A DNA stretch of 37,238 nucleotides from an uncultured Eubacteriales bacterium (GTDB lineage: Bacteria > Bacillota > Clostridia > Peptostreptococcales > Anaerovoracaceae): assembly GCA_902795135.1 (NCBI GenBank), contig CADBJW010000020.1, positions 1 to 37,238 on the forward strand, written 5' to 3'. A model generated the notes under the pieces. The model did no database searches, had not been told where the DNA came from, and saw nothing but the letters and a program-made list of their open reading frames with translations. The position numbers and the translations under genes are program-made. Shown piece by piece: positions 8,154-16,092 of this stretch. Positions within the stretch are counted from its first letter, which is position 1; each line of letters begins with the position of its first letter.

Positions 8154-9211
8154 GTATTGAGACGGATTTTTTTAAGAGAAGCAGACCGGACTTCCCATCG
8201 CTGGAAGCCTATGGATTTAATAGAAAGAACAAGGTATATGAATACAGGGAGAATTTCCTGAAGGATCAGTTTTGTGCGGAGCTGCAGATTACCGAAGGCG
8301 GAACCATCCGCGGCAAGGTGATCGATCTGGAAACGGGCGAAGAGTATTTGCCCATCCGCGTACAGAACCAGGTAGGCGAGTTTGTCGGAACGGTTCGAGA
8401 AGCGTATCTGGAGCTTTTGGGAAAGCTGGAGGATGCGTGCTTTGTGCCGGTGCACTTTGTATACGATCAGGCGAACCGGATGGAAACCTGGATTTACGGG
8501 CAATACGGCGCACGGGTAGAATTCCCGTGGGAAAAGTATCCGGGAAACGGGACCTTCAAATGCAACAGCAACGACAAATGGTTTGCGGCTTTGCTGACCG
8601 TTGAGCGGGGAAAGCTTACGGGAACGGACGAGGATGAAATCGTCGAGGTGATGAATCTTAAGGCCGATCCCGATGAGATTCCGGAGCTGACGAAGAAGCC
8701 TGGCGTATTTCGCGCATGGCATATGAACAAGAAGCATTGGATTAGTGTGCTTTTGGATGATACTTTAGACGACGAGGCCGTAATGGCTTTGATTCGCAGC
8801 AGTTTCCAGCTGGTTGCCAAGGGAAAAGGAAAGAAAGTATCCGCAACGGGCGCATGGGTCATTCCGTCAAATCCCAAAATGTATAATGTGGATGCTGGTT
8901 TCCGAGCAGGCAAAGGTGTGATAGAATGGCATCAGCACAATGATATCAAAGCAGGCGACGAAGTGTACATTTACAGTTCGGCGCCCAACTCGGCGATCCT
9001 GTACCGGTGCGAGGCGGTGGAAACGGATTTGGTTTACAGAGGGATGTTTAAGGATAGCAAAGGATACAAACGGTCCATGCGAATCCGTTTGATTGAGAAG
9101 TATCCACCAGACAGATATCCGTTGACCTTTATCAAAGCCCATGGAGGGTCAGTGGTACGGAGCGCGCGGAGCATGCCGAAAGAGTTGCTTGAGGCAATAA
9201 AAAACAATTAG
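8150..9211 (+). CDS. YjbR/MmcQ-like protein fused to an EVE/PUA-like domain
   Basis: This 353-residue cytosolic protein is a fusion. Residues about 1-230 are a YjbR/MmcQ (CyaY-like) module with the signature FPWEKYPGNGTFKCNSNDKW and the typical KPGVFRAWHMNKKHWISV. Residues about 236-350 (WVIPSNPKMYNVDAGF, IKAGDEVYIYSS, SAILYRCEAVE) resemble EVE/PUA-like domains, also found at the N-terminus of some McrB-type proteins, which read modified bases in DNA or RNA. The biochemical role is unknown. A nucleic-acid-linked function is inferred from the EVE-like half and from coupling to the PHP phosphoesterase (4-bp overlap). Domain boundaries were judged by eye. Confidence 0.72.
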   Translation: MSIETDFFKRSRPDFPSLEAYGFNRKNKVYEYRENFLKDQFCAELQITEGGTIRGKVIDLETGEEYLPIRVQNQVGEFVGTVREAYLELLGKLEDACFVPVHFVYDQANRMETWIYGQYGARVEFPWEKYPGNGTFKCNSNDKWFAALLTVERGKLTGTDEDEIVEVMNLKADPDEIPELTKKPGVFRAWHMNKKHWISVLLDDTLDDEAVMALIRSSFQLVAKGKGKKVSATGAWVIPSNPKMYNVDAGFRAGKGVIEWHQHNDIKAGDEVYIYSSAPNSAILYRCEAVETDLVYRGMFKDSKGYKRSMRIRLIEKYPPDRYPLTFIKAHGGSVVRSARSMPKELLEAIKNN

Positions 9212-9228
9212 CATAGGAGAAGGGAATT

Positions 9229-10335
9229 ATGTCAAAAAAGAGAAGGGTCATCGAAGAAGTTAAAATCCCATGGTACCGTAAAGTCAAGCGCGGAACCTGG
9301 ATCATGACGGCGATCATTGCCGCCATCGTCATAGCCGGCGCGGGAATCATCATATACGACCATGTTGACACGTACAGCAAACTCAACTACGACAAGGTGG
9401 TAAAGGTTGGCAAGTACAAAGGCCTGGAAGGCGAGAAAATCAAAGTTTCTGTAACGGACAAAGACGTGAAGGCTGAAATCGACCAGAGAGTAAAGGATGC
9501 GGCCACGACGAAAACCGTTAAAAAGGGAACGGTCAAGAAGGGTGACACAATCGTCATCGACTACGTTGGCAAGATGGACGGCAAGAAATTTGACGGAGGA
9601 TCAGCAAAGGATCAGGATCTGAAAATCGGTTCCGGAGCCATGATTCCGGGATTTGAAGAAGGGTTGATCGGTAAAAAGGTCGGCAAAAAATGCACGATCA
9701 ACGTGACCTTCCCGAAGGATTATCAGGCCGCGAATCTGGCTGGCAAAGATGCGGAATTCGAAATCACCATCAAGGGCAAGAAGGAAAAAGTTGAATACAA
9801 GTACGATAAGAAATTTATCAAAGCCACTTCAAAATACAAGAACAAGAAAGACTACGAGGCAGCTGTAAAGAAGGAACTTACCAAGCAGGCGAAAGAAGAT
9901 GCGGAGAGCCAACTGGAAGATACCCTTTGGGGAACGGTGCTTGAAAAATCAAAGGTCAAGAAGTATCCAAAGGGCCTGATCGCAGAGGAGACCGAAGTGC
10001 AAAAGGCACAGTACGAAGAGATGGCAGCCCAGTACGGCGCTTCTCCAGAGAGTCTCGGCATCACAGAGGATCAGTATAAAGAGTTTGCAAAAGAAGCAAT
10101 CAAAGAAAAACTGGTGCTTCATGCCATTGCGAAGAAGGAGAATATAAAGGTCAAGAAAAAAGACATGAAGGACCTTTATAAAGAGATCCTGGAAAACAGT
10201 GACATGACAGAAAAAGAATTCGAAGAGGCGGCTGGCATGACCGTAGAAGATTACGTGAAAGCCAACGATCTGGAGACGTACAAACTTAGAGAAAAAGTTC
10301 TGGACTTCATCAGAGAAAACGCTAAATTGAAATAG
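9229..10335 (+). CDS. Membrane-anchored FKBP-type prolyl isomerase, trigger-factor-like
   Basis: The protein has a short basic cytosolic head and one transmembrane helix at residues 25-43 (WIMTAIIAAIVIAGAGIIIY), so the rest should lie outside the membrane. Residues about 90-190 are an FKBP domain (KKGDTIVIDYVGKMDGKKFDGG, GSGAMIPGFEEGLIGKKVG, VTFPKDYQAANLAGKDAEFEITIK). Residues 195-368 are lysine- and glutamate-rich helices resembling the trigger factor C-terminal arms. The trigger factor ribosome-binding domain is missing and replaced by the anchor. It is probably an extracytoplasmic folding factor. SD GGAGAAGG precedes the ATG. Its last 14 bp overlap the end of the converging kinase gene. 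Confidence 0.85.
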   Translation: MSKKRRVIEEVKIPWYRKVKRGTWIMTAIIAAIVIAGAGIIIYDHVDTYSKLNYDKVVKVGKYKGLEGEKIKVSVTDKDVKAEIDQRVKDAATTKTVKKGTVKKGDTIVIDYVGKMDGKKFDGGSAKDQDLKIGSGAMIPGFEEGLIGKKVGKKCTINVTFPKDYQAANLAGKDAEFEITIKGKKEKVEYKYDKKFIKATSKYKNKKDYEAAVKKELTKQAKEDAESQLEDTLWGTVLEKSKVKKYPKGLIAEETEVQKAQYEEMAAQYGASPESLGITEDQYKEFAKEAIKEKLVLHAIAKKENIKVKKKDMKDLYKEILENSDMTEKEFEEAAGMTVEDYVKANDLETYKLREKVLDFIRENAKLK

Positions 10336-11317
10336 CAAGTAGCACGGCGCCTATGTCAGGTTCGTAAAGAGGCTTTACATAGTGCATGCCGTGCTCTTTT
10401 ATAATACGGTCAAATTCGTCCGTCAAAAGGGAACCGATATGGAAGACTCCGCCGGTGCCGCTGACAGGAACGTCGCCCTCAAAATGCAACTGTTTTTTGA
10501 GGGCAATGGCATAGTCAGCCAGTTCTGCCGCCGCAGCCCGTATGATGGCTTTTGCATAAGGGTCTCCCGCTGCTACAAGGGTCGCGGCAATCGGAGACAG
10601 TTTCGCGATGCGGGTCCGGTCAAGACCCCATTCCTGTACAACCCGTGTCGTGAGCGCATCGTCCGATGGGAGCTGCAAGGTATCGGTTAGGGTTTTGTGG
10701 AGAAGTGTCTTTTCGTCCCGACCATCGCTTTGCCGCTGGAATTCGTGGAGCAGGTTTCGAGCGATCCAAAAGGCACTGCCCTCATCCCCACCAAGGGCGT
10801 AATTCCATCCCCCGCAACGGGCATGGTTGCCCTGATGGTCGCGGCCACAGCCTACGGAGCCGGTCCCCGCAATGATATTGATGCCGGGCTTTCCGCCTAG
10901 TGCGCCGGCGAGGGCATTCTCACCATCGTTGCCAATCCCAAAGGGGATGGCTTTTGAGGACTCATAAGTGAGGCTGCCTAGAGCCCTTTGAATGGCATTC
11001 TTGATTTTGGGATCGTCCGAGGCGATATCGCCGTATCCGGCAAGACCAAAAAAAGCACAGGAAATATCTGCCGGCTGAAAATCAGACGCGCCGGCATTCG
11101 GATTTGATCGGGCCTGTTCGCAGGTCTTTTGAATTCCATCGGTCATGAGGCGCTCAAGTCCGTCAAAGCCGATCTGCAAATAGTGGCAACAGGTCGATAT
11201 ATATTCTCCGACAATTTCGCCGTAAGGCGTGGCGGAGTGTTTGTCACAGCGGCAAAGAGTAAATTTGGTTTTGGTGCCGCCGCCATCTACACCGAGATAA
11301 TATTTCATACTACTCAT
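10322..11317 (-). CDS. BadF/BadG-type kinase, probable N-acetylglucosamine kinase
   Basis: This is an ASKHA-fold sugar kinase of the BadF/BadG/BcrA/BcrD group, likely phosphorylating N-acetylglucosamine or a similar amino sugar. The phosphate-1 motif is YYLGVDGGGTKTKFTL at the N-terminus. The centre carries NDGENALAGALGG (catalytic Asp region), IAGTGSVGCGRD (phosphate-2) and GGWNYALGGDEGSAFWIA, and the C-terminus carries VSGTGGVF (adenosine motif). From ATG 11317 it has 331 residues, normal for the family. A second ATG at 11308 is equally possible because neither has a good SD. The frame stays open to 11422, but that would overlap the divergent lipoprotein gene. Sugar specificity is inferred. 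Confidence 0.83.
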   Translation of the reverse strand: MSSMKYYLGVDGGGTKTKFTLCRCDKHSATPYGEIVGEYISTCCHYLQIGFDGLERLMTDGIQKTCEQARSNPNAGASDFQPADISCAFFGLAGYGDIASDDPKIKNAIQRALGSLTYESSKAIPFGIGNDGENALAGALGGKPGINIIAGTGSVGCGRDHQGNHARCGGWNYALGGDEGSAFWIARNLLHEFQRQSDGRDEKTLLHKTLTDTLQLPSDDALTTRVVQEWGLDRTRIAKLSPIAATLVAAGDPYAKAIIRAAAAELADYAIALKKQLHFEGDVPVSGTGGVFHIGSLLTDEFDRIIKEHGMHYVKPLYEPDIGAVLLAISI

Positions 11318-11357
11318 TATATAAGGAGGATCTGACAAGGTCAACGAGGAGCGGAGC

Positions 11358-12809
11358 GTGAAACATAGACTACCTTTATTGCTAGTAACAGGATTGCTGA
11401 TTGTATGTTCCATGGGTTTCATATTAACGGGATGTGAAACTTTTTCGGGAGAAGACGCCCTTACGGGAGGTGACGCCGAAGAAGCAAAGGCTTTGCACGT
11501 ATCGCCAAATGGCGATGATCAAAAGGGCGATGGGACAGAGGCAAAGCCCTTTGCGACAGTGGAAGGTGCCATTAAAGAGGGCATCAAAGATGGCATCAGC
11601 CCCGGAAGTAGTATCATCCTGCACGAAGGTGTGTATGACCCGATGGAAATCACGGCAGAGGCGTCAGGCACCCGGGACAATCCGGTGACGATCACCGCCG
11701 CCGAAGGAGAGAGTGGCTACGAAACGGTTATCGTGAAAGGCACAGGAAAGTCCATCGGAATCCATTTGATCAACGTATCCCACGTGCGACTGCAGGGGTT
11801 TGAAGTGTCCGGCGGTGACCACGGAATTCTCTATGAAAGTACAAAAGAGCAGGGAGAAAAACCGCTGGAGGACGTTTCCATCAAAGACTGTAAGGTTCAT
11901 GATGTTGCCGGCACCCATGGGATTGCGGCCTACGGAGCCAACGATTTGGCGCCGGTAAAGGATTTTAAGATTCTTGACTGTCAGGTGTACGACTGTTCCT
12001 GTGGGGATAGCGAGTCCGTGGTGCTAAATGGGAATCTGGACGGGTTTGAAATAGCCGGCAATGAAATCCACGACAACAATAATATCGGCATCGATATGAT
12101 CGGGTTTGAAGGAACCGCAAGGCATGAAGAACATGGGGGATTTGACAATCTCTATGACGTGGATTTTGTCCGTAACGGAATCTGTCATGACAATGTTATC
12201 TACAACATCAGTGCGGAGGGAAATCCTGCCTATCGTACGGCCGACGGTTACGATCTCTGCGCGGACGGCATCTACGTAGACGGCGGGCAGAACATCGAAA
12301 TCTATCGCAACTATGTCCATCACTGCGATATAGGGATCGAAGTTGCGACGGAACACAGCCCCGAGGACAACGAGTTGTTTAAGGTCAGCGGCGTTAGGGT
12401 CCATGACAATGTGATTGCAGAATGCCATGGCTGGTGCGGCCTTTGCTTTGGGGGATATGACAGGGAGCTCGGGTTTACGGAGAACTGCGAGTTCCGTAAC
12501 AACACCATGGTTGACAATAGGGTGCAAATGGCGGTACAGAGGAGCAAAGGCAATAAAGTCCACAACAATCTGTTTGTCGGTGAAGCAGGATCTGCCGTGG
12601 AATTCAGCGATGCCTGCAGCCCAGAGGACATGGTCAACGAAATCGGTGAAAATGTCTGGTGTATGAGTGGAGACATTTCCGACGACTCCCTCGCAGAAGC
12701 ATTGTCAGAGGACGTCATGAAGCAGCAGGATTTAAGAGATGACAGAAGTCAGGTTTTAGATGGATACCGGTCTTTGATACCGGAAATGGGGTCCGAATTT
12801 GTTCCATAG
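11358..12809 (+). CDS. Lipoprotein with right-handed beta-helix (pectate-lyase-like)
   Basis: This is a surface lipoprotein of 483 residues. The signal peptide ends in the lipobox FILTGC (Cys about residue 26). A DUF1565-like stretch (LHVSPNGDDQKGDGTEAKPFATVEGAI) begins near residue 47, a usual entry into parallel beta-helix lyases. Repeating turns then carry Asn/Asp/His-rich rungs (GFEIAGNEIHDNNNIGIDM, IEIYRNYVHHCDIGIEV, CEFRNNTMVDNRVQMAV). Such folds bind or cleave polysaccharides; the catalytic residues were not identified, so enzyme activity is open. The start is GTG, with CGAGGAG 6 bases upstream. It is divergent from the sugar kinase across only 40 bp, and a joint role in sugar use is possible but unproven. 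Confidence 0.8.
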   Translation: MKHRLPLLLVTGLLIVCSMGFILTGCETFSGEDALTGGDAEEAKALHVSPNGDDQKGDGTEAKPFATVEGAIKEGIKDGISPGSSIILHEGVYDPMEITAEASGTRDNPVTITAAEGESGYETVIVKGTGKSIGIHLINVSHVRLQGFEVSGGDHGILYESTKEQGEKPLEDVSIKDCKVHDVAGTHGIAAYGANDLAPVKDFKILDCQVYDCSCGDSESVVLNGNLDGFEIAGNEIHDNNNIGIDMIGFEGTARHEEHGGFDNLYDVDFVRNGICHDNVIYNISAEGNPAYRTADGYDLCADGIYVDGGQNIEIYRNYVHHCDIGIEVATEHSPEDNELFKVSGVRVHDNVIAECHGWCGLCFGGYDRELGFTENCEFRNNTMVDNRVQMAVQRSKGNKVHNNLFVGEAGSAVEFSDACSPEDMVNEIGENVWCMSGDISDDSLAEALSEDVMKQQDLRDDRSQVLDGYRSLIPEMGSEFVP

Positions 12810-12852
12810 TAGATGGGTGTAGTACCGTTCGTTACATTTGGACTCTTTCTGT

Positions 12853-12880
12853 TTGACAGCGTGAGATGCGGGGCTATAAT
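12853..12880 (+). promoter_or_regulatory. Consensus sigma-A promoter upstream of coiled-coil gene and hisD
   Basis: TTGACA (12853-12858) and TATAAT (12875-12880) are both exact consensus boxes, separated by 16 bp. They lie 46 bp before the coiled-coil ATG, in the gap after the beta-helix lipoprotein. The promoter probably also serves hisD. Confidence 0.85.
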
Positions 12881-12926
12881 GATAGTAAACCGTTAATGAA
12901 ATATTAAAAAAAGGGGAAAAGAGAAT

Positions 12927-13439
12927 ATGTTAGATCAGAATGATAAGAAATGGGTCCTAGAGACCATAGACGCAAAAATTGCCGAGCAGGACGCCCGGTT
13001 TGACGAGAAACTGGAGGCCATGGAAGCCCGGTTTGACGAGAAACTGGAGGACATGGAAGCTCGGTTTGACAAGAAACTGGAGGCCATGGAAGCTCGGTTT
13101 GATGAGAAACTGGAGGCCATGGAAGCTCGGTTTGATGAGAAACTGGAGGCCATGGAAGCTCGGTTTGACAAGAAACTGGAGGACCTGGAAGCCCGGTTTG
13201 ACAAGAAACTGGAGGATCTGGAAGCCCGGTTTGATGAGAAACTGGAGGCTGGTCTTGAGCGAATCCAAATGCACTTTGATGCTATTGTCGAAAACAGGAT
13301 CATGCCGATGCTGCAGCTGCATTTGGAGGTTTTGCCCGGAGCATATAAATCCTATGATAATCTGGAAAACCGGGTGCAGCGTCTGGAAGAAAACTACGAA
13401 ATCATGAATGACAAATTGAACGCAAGTAAGGTTGGCTAA
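12927..13439 (+). CDS. Coiled-coil protein of 11-residue (hendecad) repeats, function unknown
   Basis: This acidic 170-residue protein has no signal peptide or membrane helix. Residues 23-110 consist of eight near-identical 11-residue units of the form ARFDEKLEAME, with D/K and A/D or M/L changes. An 11-residue period fits a right-handed hendecad coiled coil, so the middle should be a long rod, probably oligomeric. The C-terminal 60 residues (NRIMPMLQLHLEVLPGAYKSYDNLENRVQRLEENYEIMNDKL) also look helical and are not repetitive. I do not recognise a characterised family. SD AAGGGGAAAAGAG precedes the ATG and a consensus promoter lies upstream. hisD follows after 25 bp. Repeat number may vary between strains. 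Confidence 0.8.
   Translation: MLDQNDKKWVLETIDAKIAEQDARFDEKLEAMEARFDEKLEDMEARFDKKLEAMEARFDEKLEAMEARFDEKLEAMEARFDKKLEDLEARFDKKLEDLEARFDEKLEAGLERIQMHFDAIVENRIMPMLQLHLEVLPGAYKSYDNLENRVQRLEENYEIMNDKLNASKVG
12993..13256 (+). repeat. 33-bp in-frame tandem repeat, 8 copies
   Basis: Eight consecutive 33-bp units start with GCCCGGTTTGAC or GCTCGGTTTGA and encode the 11-residue coiled-coil unit. Copies differ by a few bases and are all in frame. Because the period is divisible by three, three other frames in this stretch are also open, but those are shadows. Confidence 0.93.
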
Positions 13440-13464
13440 ATAGGACCAGGAGACCAAGATAAGA

Positions 13465-14724
13465 ATGAGAATTATAAAAAAAGCAAAAGAACGTACCGCA
13501 GAAGACAATCGACAGTTGAGAAACACAGTCTCGGACATTATTGATAATGTCTGTCAAAACGGAGATCAGGCGCTCCGTGATTACAGTAAAAAATTCGACG
13601 GATTCCTTCGGGATTCCTTCCGGGTGAGTCGTGAAGAAATCGATGCGGCCTACGGGCAGATGACACCAGAAGAAATTGCGGACTTAAAAGAAGCAAAAGG
13701 GAATATTGAAGCCTTTGCAAAAGCCCAGCTGGCGTCCATGTCAGAAGTGAAGGATTATAGTCCGAAACCGGGTATCTTTTTAGGACATAAAATCATACCG
13801 GTCAGTTCCGCGTGCTGCTATGTTCCGGGCGGCAGATATCCGTTGTTTTCAACCGCGCTTATGCTGATCACTCCAGCAAAAGTTGCGGGTGTGAAGCGTG
13901 TTGTTGCTACAGCGCCGGTCGTTCACGGAACCGGGAGCATCAATTACAAAACGCTGGTCGCAATGGATCTGGCTGGAGCAGATGAGATTTATGCGGTTGG
14001 TGGAGCACAGGCCATTGCAGCCTTTTCTTACGGAACGGAGCAAATCGCACCGGTTGATGTGATTGTCGGCCCGGGGAATCAATTCGTTGCAGAGGCAAAG
14101 CGGCAGTGTTATGGGCAGGTCGGCATTGATTTTATCGCCGGCCCAAGTGAAGTGCTTGCCATTGCCGATGAAGCGGCAGATCCGGACGTTCTGGCGGCAG
14201 ACCTTCTGGCCCAGTGCGAGCATGATCCAAATGCAAAGGCTTTCTTGCTGGCAACGGATGAGGCACTGGCAAAGGCCACGATCGAGGCCGTAGAGAAAGA
14301 ATTGGAAACTTTAGAAACCGCGGATGTGGCGCGCCAGTCCTGGGACGACTACGGCGAAGTTGTCGTCTTGGAGAGTTTGGCAGAAGCCGTATCCGTTTGT
14401 AACGAATATGCTCCGGAGCATCTGGAAGTCAACATCAAAGAACCGGAGCAGATCATAGATCAGTTGACGAATTACGGGTCTCTATTTATTGGAGGAAACA
14501 CGGCGGAAGCCTTTGGCGATTATGCCTCCGGAACCAATCACACGCTGCCGACCATTCGAGCGGCTCGCTATACAGGCGGGGTTTGGGTCGGAACCTTCCT
14601 GAAGGTCTGCACAAATCAGCGTATGACGGCAGATGCATCATCGGCCATTGCACCGCTTGTTAGCCGGATGGCCAAGGGTGAGGGGCTGATTGCTCACTCC
14701 ATCGCAGCAGAAAAACGATTTTGA
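13465..14724 (+). CDS. hisD: Histidinol dehydrogenase
   Basis: HisD catalyses the last two oxidations of histidine biosynthesis, L-histidinol to L-histidine with NAD+ and Zn2+. The 419 residues approach the family length of about 430. Recognised blocks are VPGGRYPLFSTALML, GPGNQFVAEAKRQCYGQVGIDFIAGPSEVL, the zinc-site region LLAQCEHDP, the catalytic Glu-His pair in APEHLEV, and FGDYASGTNHTLPT. No other his gene is in the window, so it is an orphan copy or part of a scattered pathway. HisD-like paralogues with other alcohol substrates also exist. No strong SD lies at the usual distance (AGGAG is about 14 bases from the ATG). It shares a unit with the coiled-coil gene. Confidence 0.88.
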   Translation: MRIIKKAKERTAEDNRQLRNTVSDIIDNVCQNGDQALRDYSKKFDGFLRDSFRVSREEIDAAYGQMTPEEIADLKEAKGNIEAFAKAQLASMSEVKDYSPKPGIFLGHKIIPVSSACCYVPGGRYPLFSTALMLITPAKVAGVKRVVATAPVVHGTGSINYKTLVAMDLAGADEIYAVGGAQAIAAFSYGTEQIAPVDVIVGPGNQFVAEAKRQCYGQVGIDFIAGPSEVLAIADEAADPDVLAADLLAQCEHDPNAKAFLLATDEALAKATIEAVEKELETLETADVARQSWDDYGEVVVLESLAEAVSVCNEYAPEHLEVNIKEPEQIIDQLTNYGSLFIGGNTAEAFGDYASGTNHTLPTIRAARYTGGVWVGTFLKVCTNQRMTADASSAIAPLVSRMAKGEGLIAHSIAAEKRF

Positions 14725-15996
14725 TCAACGTGCGGTCATTGCTGAAGAATAGGCAAACTGCAGGTTGTAGCCACCCGTATCTCCGTTGATGTCGAGGGCT
14801 TCTCCAATGATATGAATGTTTGCATGGTCCTTAAGGGACATGGTCTTCAGGTCGATTTGTTCCAAGGCAACACCACCGGCTGTGACCATGGCTGCTTTGA
14901 AGCCGCCGGTTCCACTGACGGAATAAGCGTGCTCCGAAAGATGCTCCGCAATAAGATCGCGGTCAACACTGCGCAGCGTACGAAAGGCTTCCTGTGATGT
15001 GGGGATCACTTTTTCAACGAAGGCCTTAGGCAGTCCGAATTCTGCGGAGAGATAATTGGCAACCGACAGTTTGTTCCCTGATTGATCTTCCTTTAGCTTT
15101 TGCCGAAGCTGATCCTTGCTGAAAGACGGCAGGTAGTTGATGACCATTGGATCCCCTGCCTTGACGTATTGAGAAATGTGGAGGATCGCTGGACCGCTGA
15201 AGCACTTGTGCGTCAGCAGCAGAGCACCTCGGCACGTGTGACCACCGCATGTAATGGTCACATCGGGAAAGGAAATCCCAGATAGATCCTGATAATGATA
15301 ATCTTGTACGTAGACCGGCGTTAATGCCGGTCTTATTGTATTGATAGCAAGACCCAGATCGCGGCGCAGGATCTCATAGAACGTTCCATCGGATCCGGTA
15401 GCCGGATAAGAAGCGCCGCCTGTGGCAAGGACGAGTTTTCTTGTTTGGAGTCTGGCTCCGGTTGCCAGCACCACTTCGATAGGAGCATTTGAGTCTGCAG
15501 GAGCATTGGAGTTCGCAGGAGCATGGATGGCGGTTACTTCTGCGTTGCAACGCAGATCCCACCCTCCGGATTTGGCGGTTGCAAGAAGCGCATCGAGAAC
15601 CTCCCGGGCCTTCATGGAGGCAGGAAAAATCTTGCCGTCTTCCCGTTCTGTCAGGGGGACTCCCATAGACTCCATCATGGACATCAATTCCAAATTGTTA
15701 TGGCGATACAAACAGCTGCGGATCCGCTTCCCCTGATCACCATATTTCCATAGGAAATCCTTGATGGATCCGCCATGGGTCAGATTGCACTGTCCATTGC
15801 CGCTCATCAAAAGCTTTTGCCCGGGACGGGCGGTTTTTTCGAGAAGCAGTTTCGGCTGGCAGGAAGCCGTCTCTGTCGCATCTCCTGCCGCATAAAACAG
15901 CCCCGCTGCACCGCCGCCAACAACGATGCAATCATAAATGACGGGCCTTTGAGACTCCTTTTCTGGAACCGGATGATTCTTGCCGCTGCCGTGCAT
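14725..15996 (-). CDS. FAD-dependent oxidoreductase, HI0933/YhiN (BaiN-like) family
   Basis: This cytosolic flavoprotein belongs to the HI0933/YhiN family; some members have been linked to bile acid reduction (BaiN). Its true substrate is unknown. The FAD-binding dinucleotide motif DCIVVGGGAAGLFYA is at residues 22-36. The family signature LLEKTARPGQKLLMSGNGQCNLTH follows near residue 52, and the C-terminal FAD motif GEALDINGDTGGYNLQFAYSSA is intact. At 423 residues it is full length. A low-complexity insert NAPANSNAPADSNAP near residue 160 comes from an 18-bp repeat. SD AAAGGAGAT lies 8 bases before the ATG. Its stop codon directly abuts the stop of hisD (overlapping TGATCA). Confidence 0.86.
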   Translation of the reverse strand: MHGSGKNHPVPEKESQRPVIYDCIVVGGGAAGLFYAAGDATETASCQPKLLLEKTARPGQKLLMSGNGQCNLTHGGSIKDFLWKYGDQGKRIRSCLYRHNNLELMSMMESMGVPLTEREDGKIFPASMKAREVLDALLATAKSGGWDLRCNAEVTAIHAPANSNAPADSNAPIEVVLATGARLQTRKLVLATGGASYPATGSDGTFYEILRRDLGLAINTIRPALTPVYVQDYHYQDLSGISFPDVTITCGGHTCRGALLLTHKCFSGPAILHISQYVKAGDPMVINYLPSFSKDQLRQKLKEDQSGNKLSVANYLSAEFGLPKAFVEKVIPTSQEAFRTLRSVDRDLIAEHLSEHAYSVSGTGGFKAAMVTAGGVALEQIDLKTMSLKDHANIHIIGEALDINGDTGGYNLQFAYSSAMTAR

Positions 15997-16043
15997 GAGG
16001 CATCTCCTTTCTGACAGATCTTATTCGCTTCATTTTACCAATA

Positions 16044-16052
16044 TGGTATAAT
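16044..16052 (+). promoter_or_regulatory. Extended -10 promoter of the macro-TIR unit
   Basis: TGG directly precedes the consensus TATAAT (16047-16052), forming an extended -10 element 41 bp before the macro-domain gene ATG. The -35 is poor (TTCGCT, 17 bp upstream), as is usual for extended -10 promoters. Confidence 0.65.
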
Positions 16053-16092
16053 CAAAGGCAATAGGTGATGGGAAAGAATATAAGGAGATACT

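Noticed and set aside
11317-11422. Longer N-terminus for the sugar kinase
   Set aside because: It would overlap the divergent lipoprotein gene, and the added residues precede the phosphate-1 motif without family resemblance.
12979-13407. Long open frames on other strands and frames across the 33-bp repeat
   Set aside because: A repeat length divisible by three keeps every frame open. Only the frame with SD and promoter gives a sensible start.
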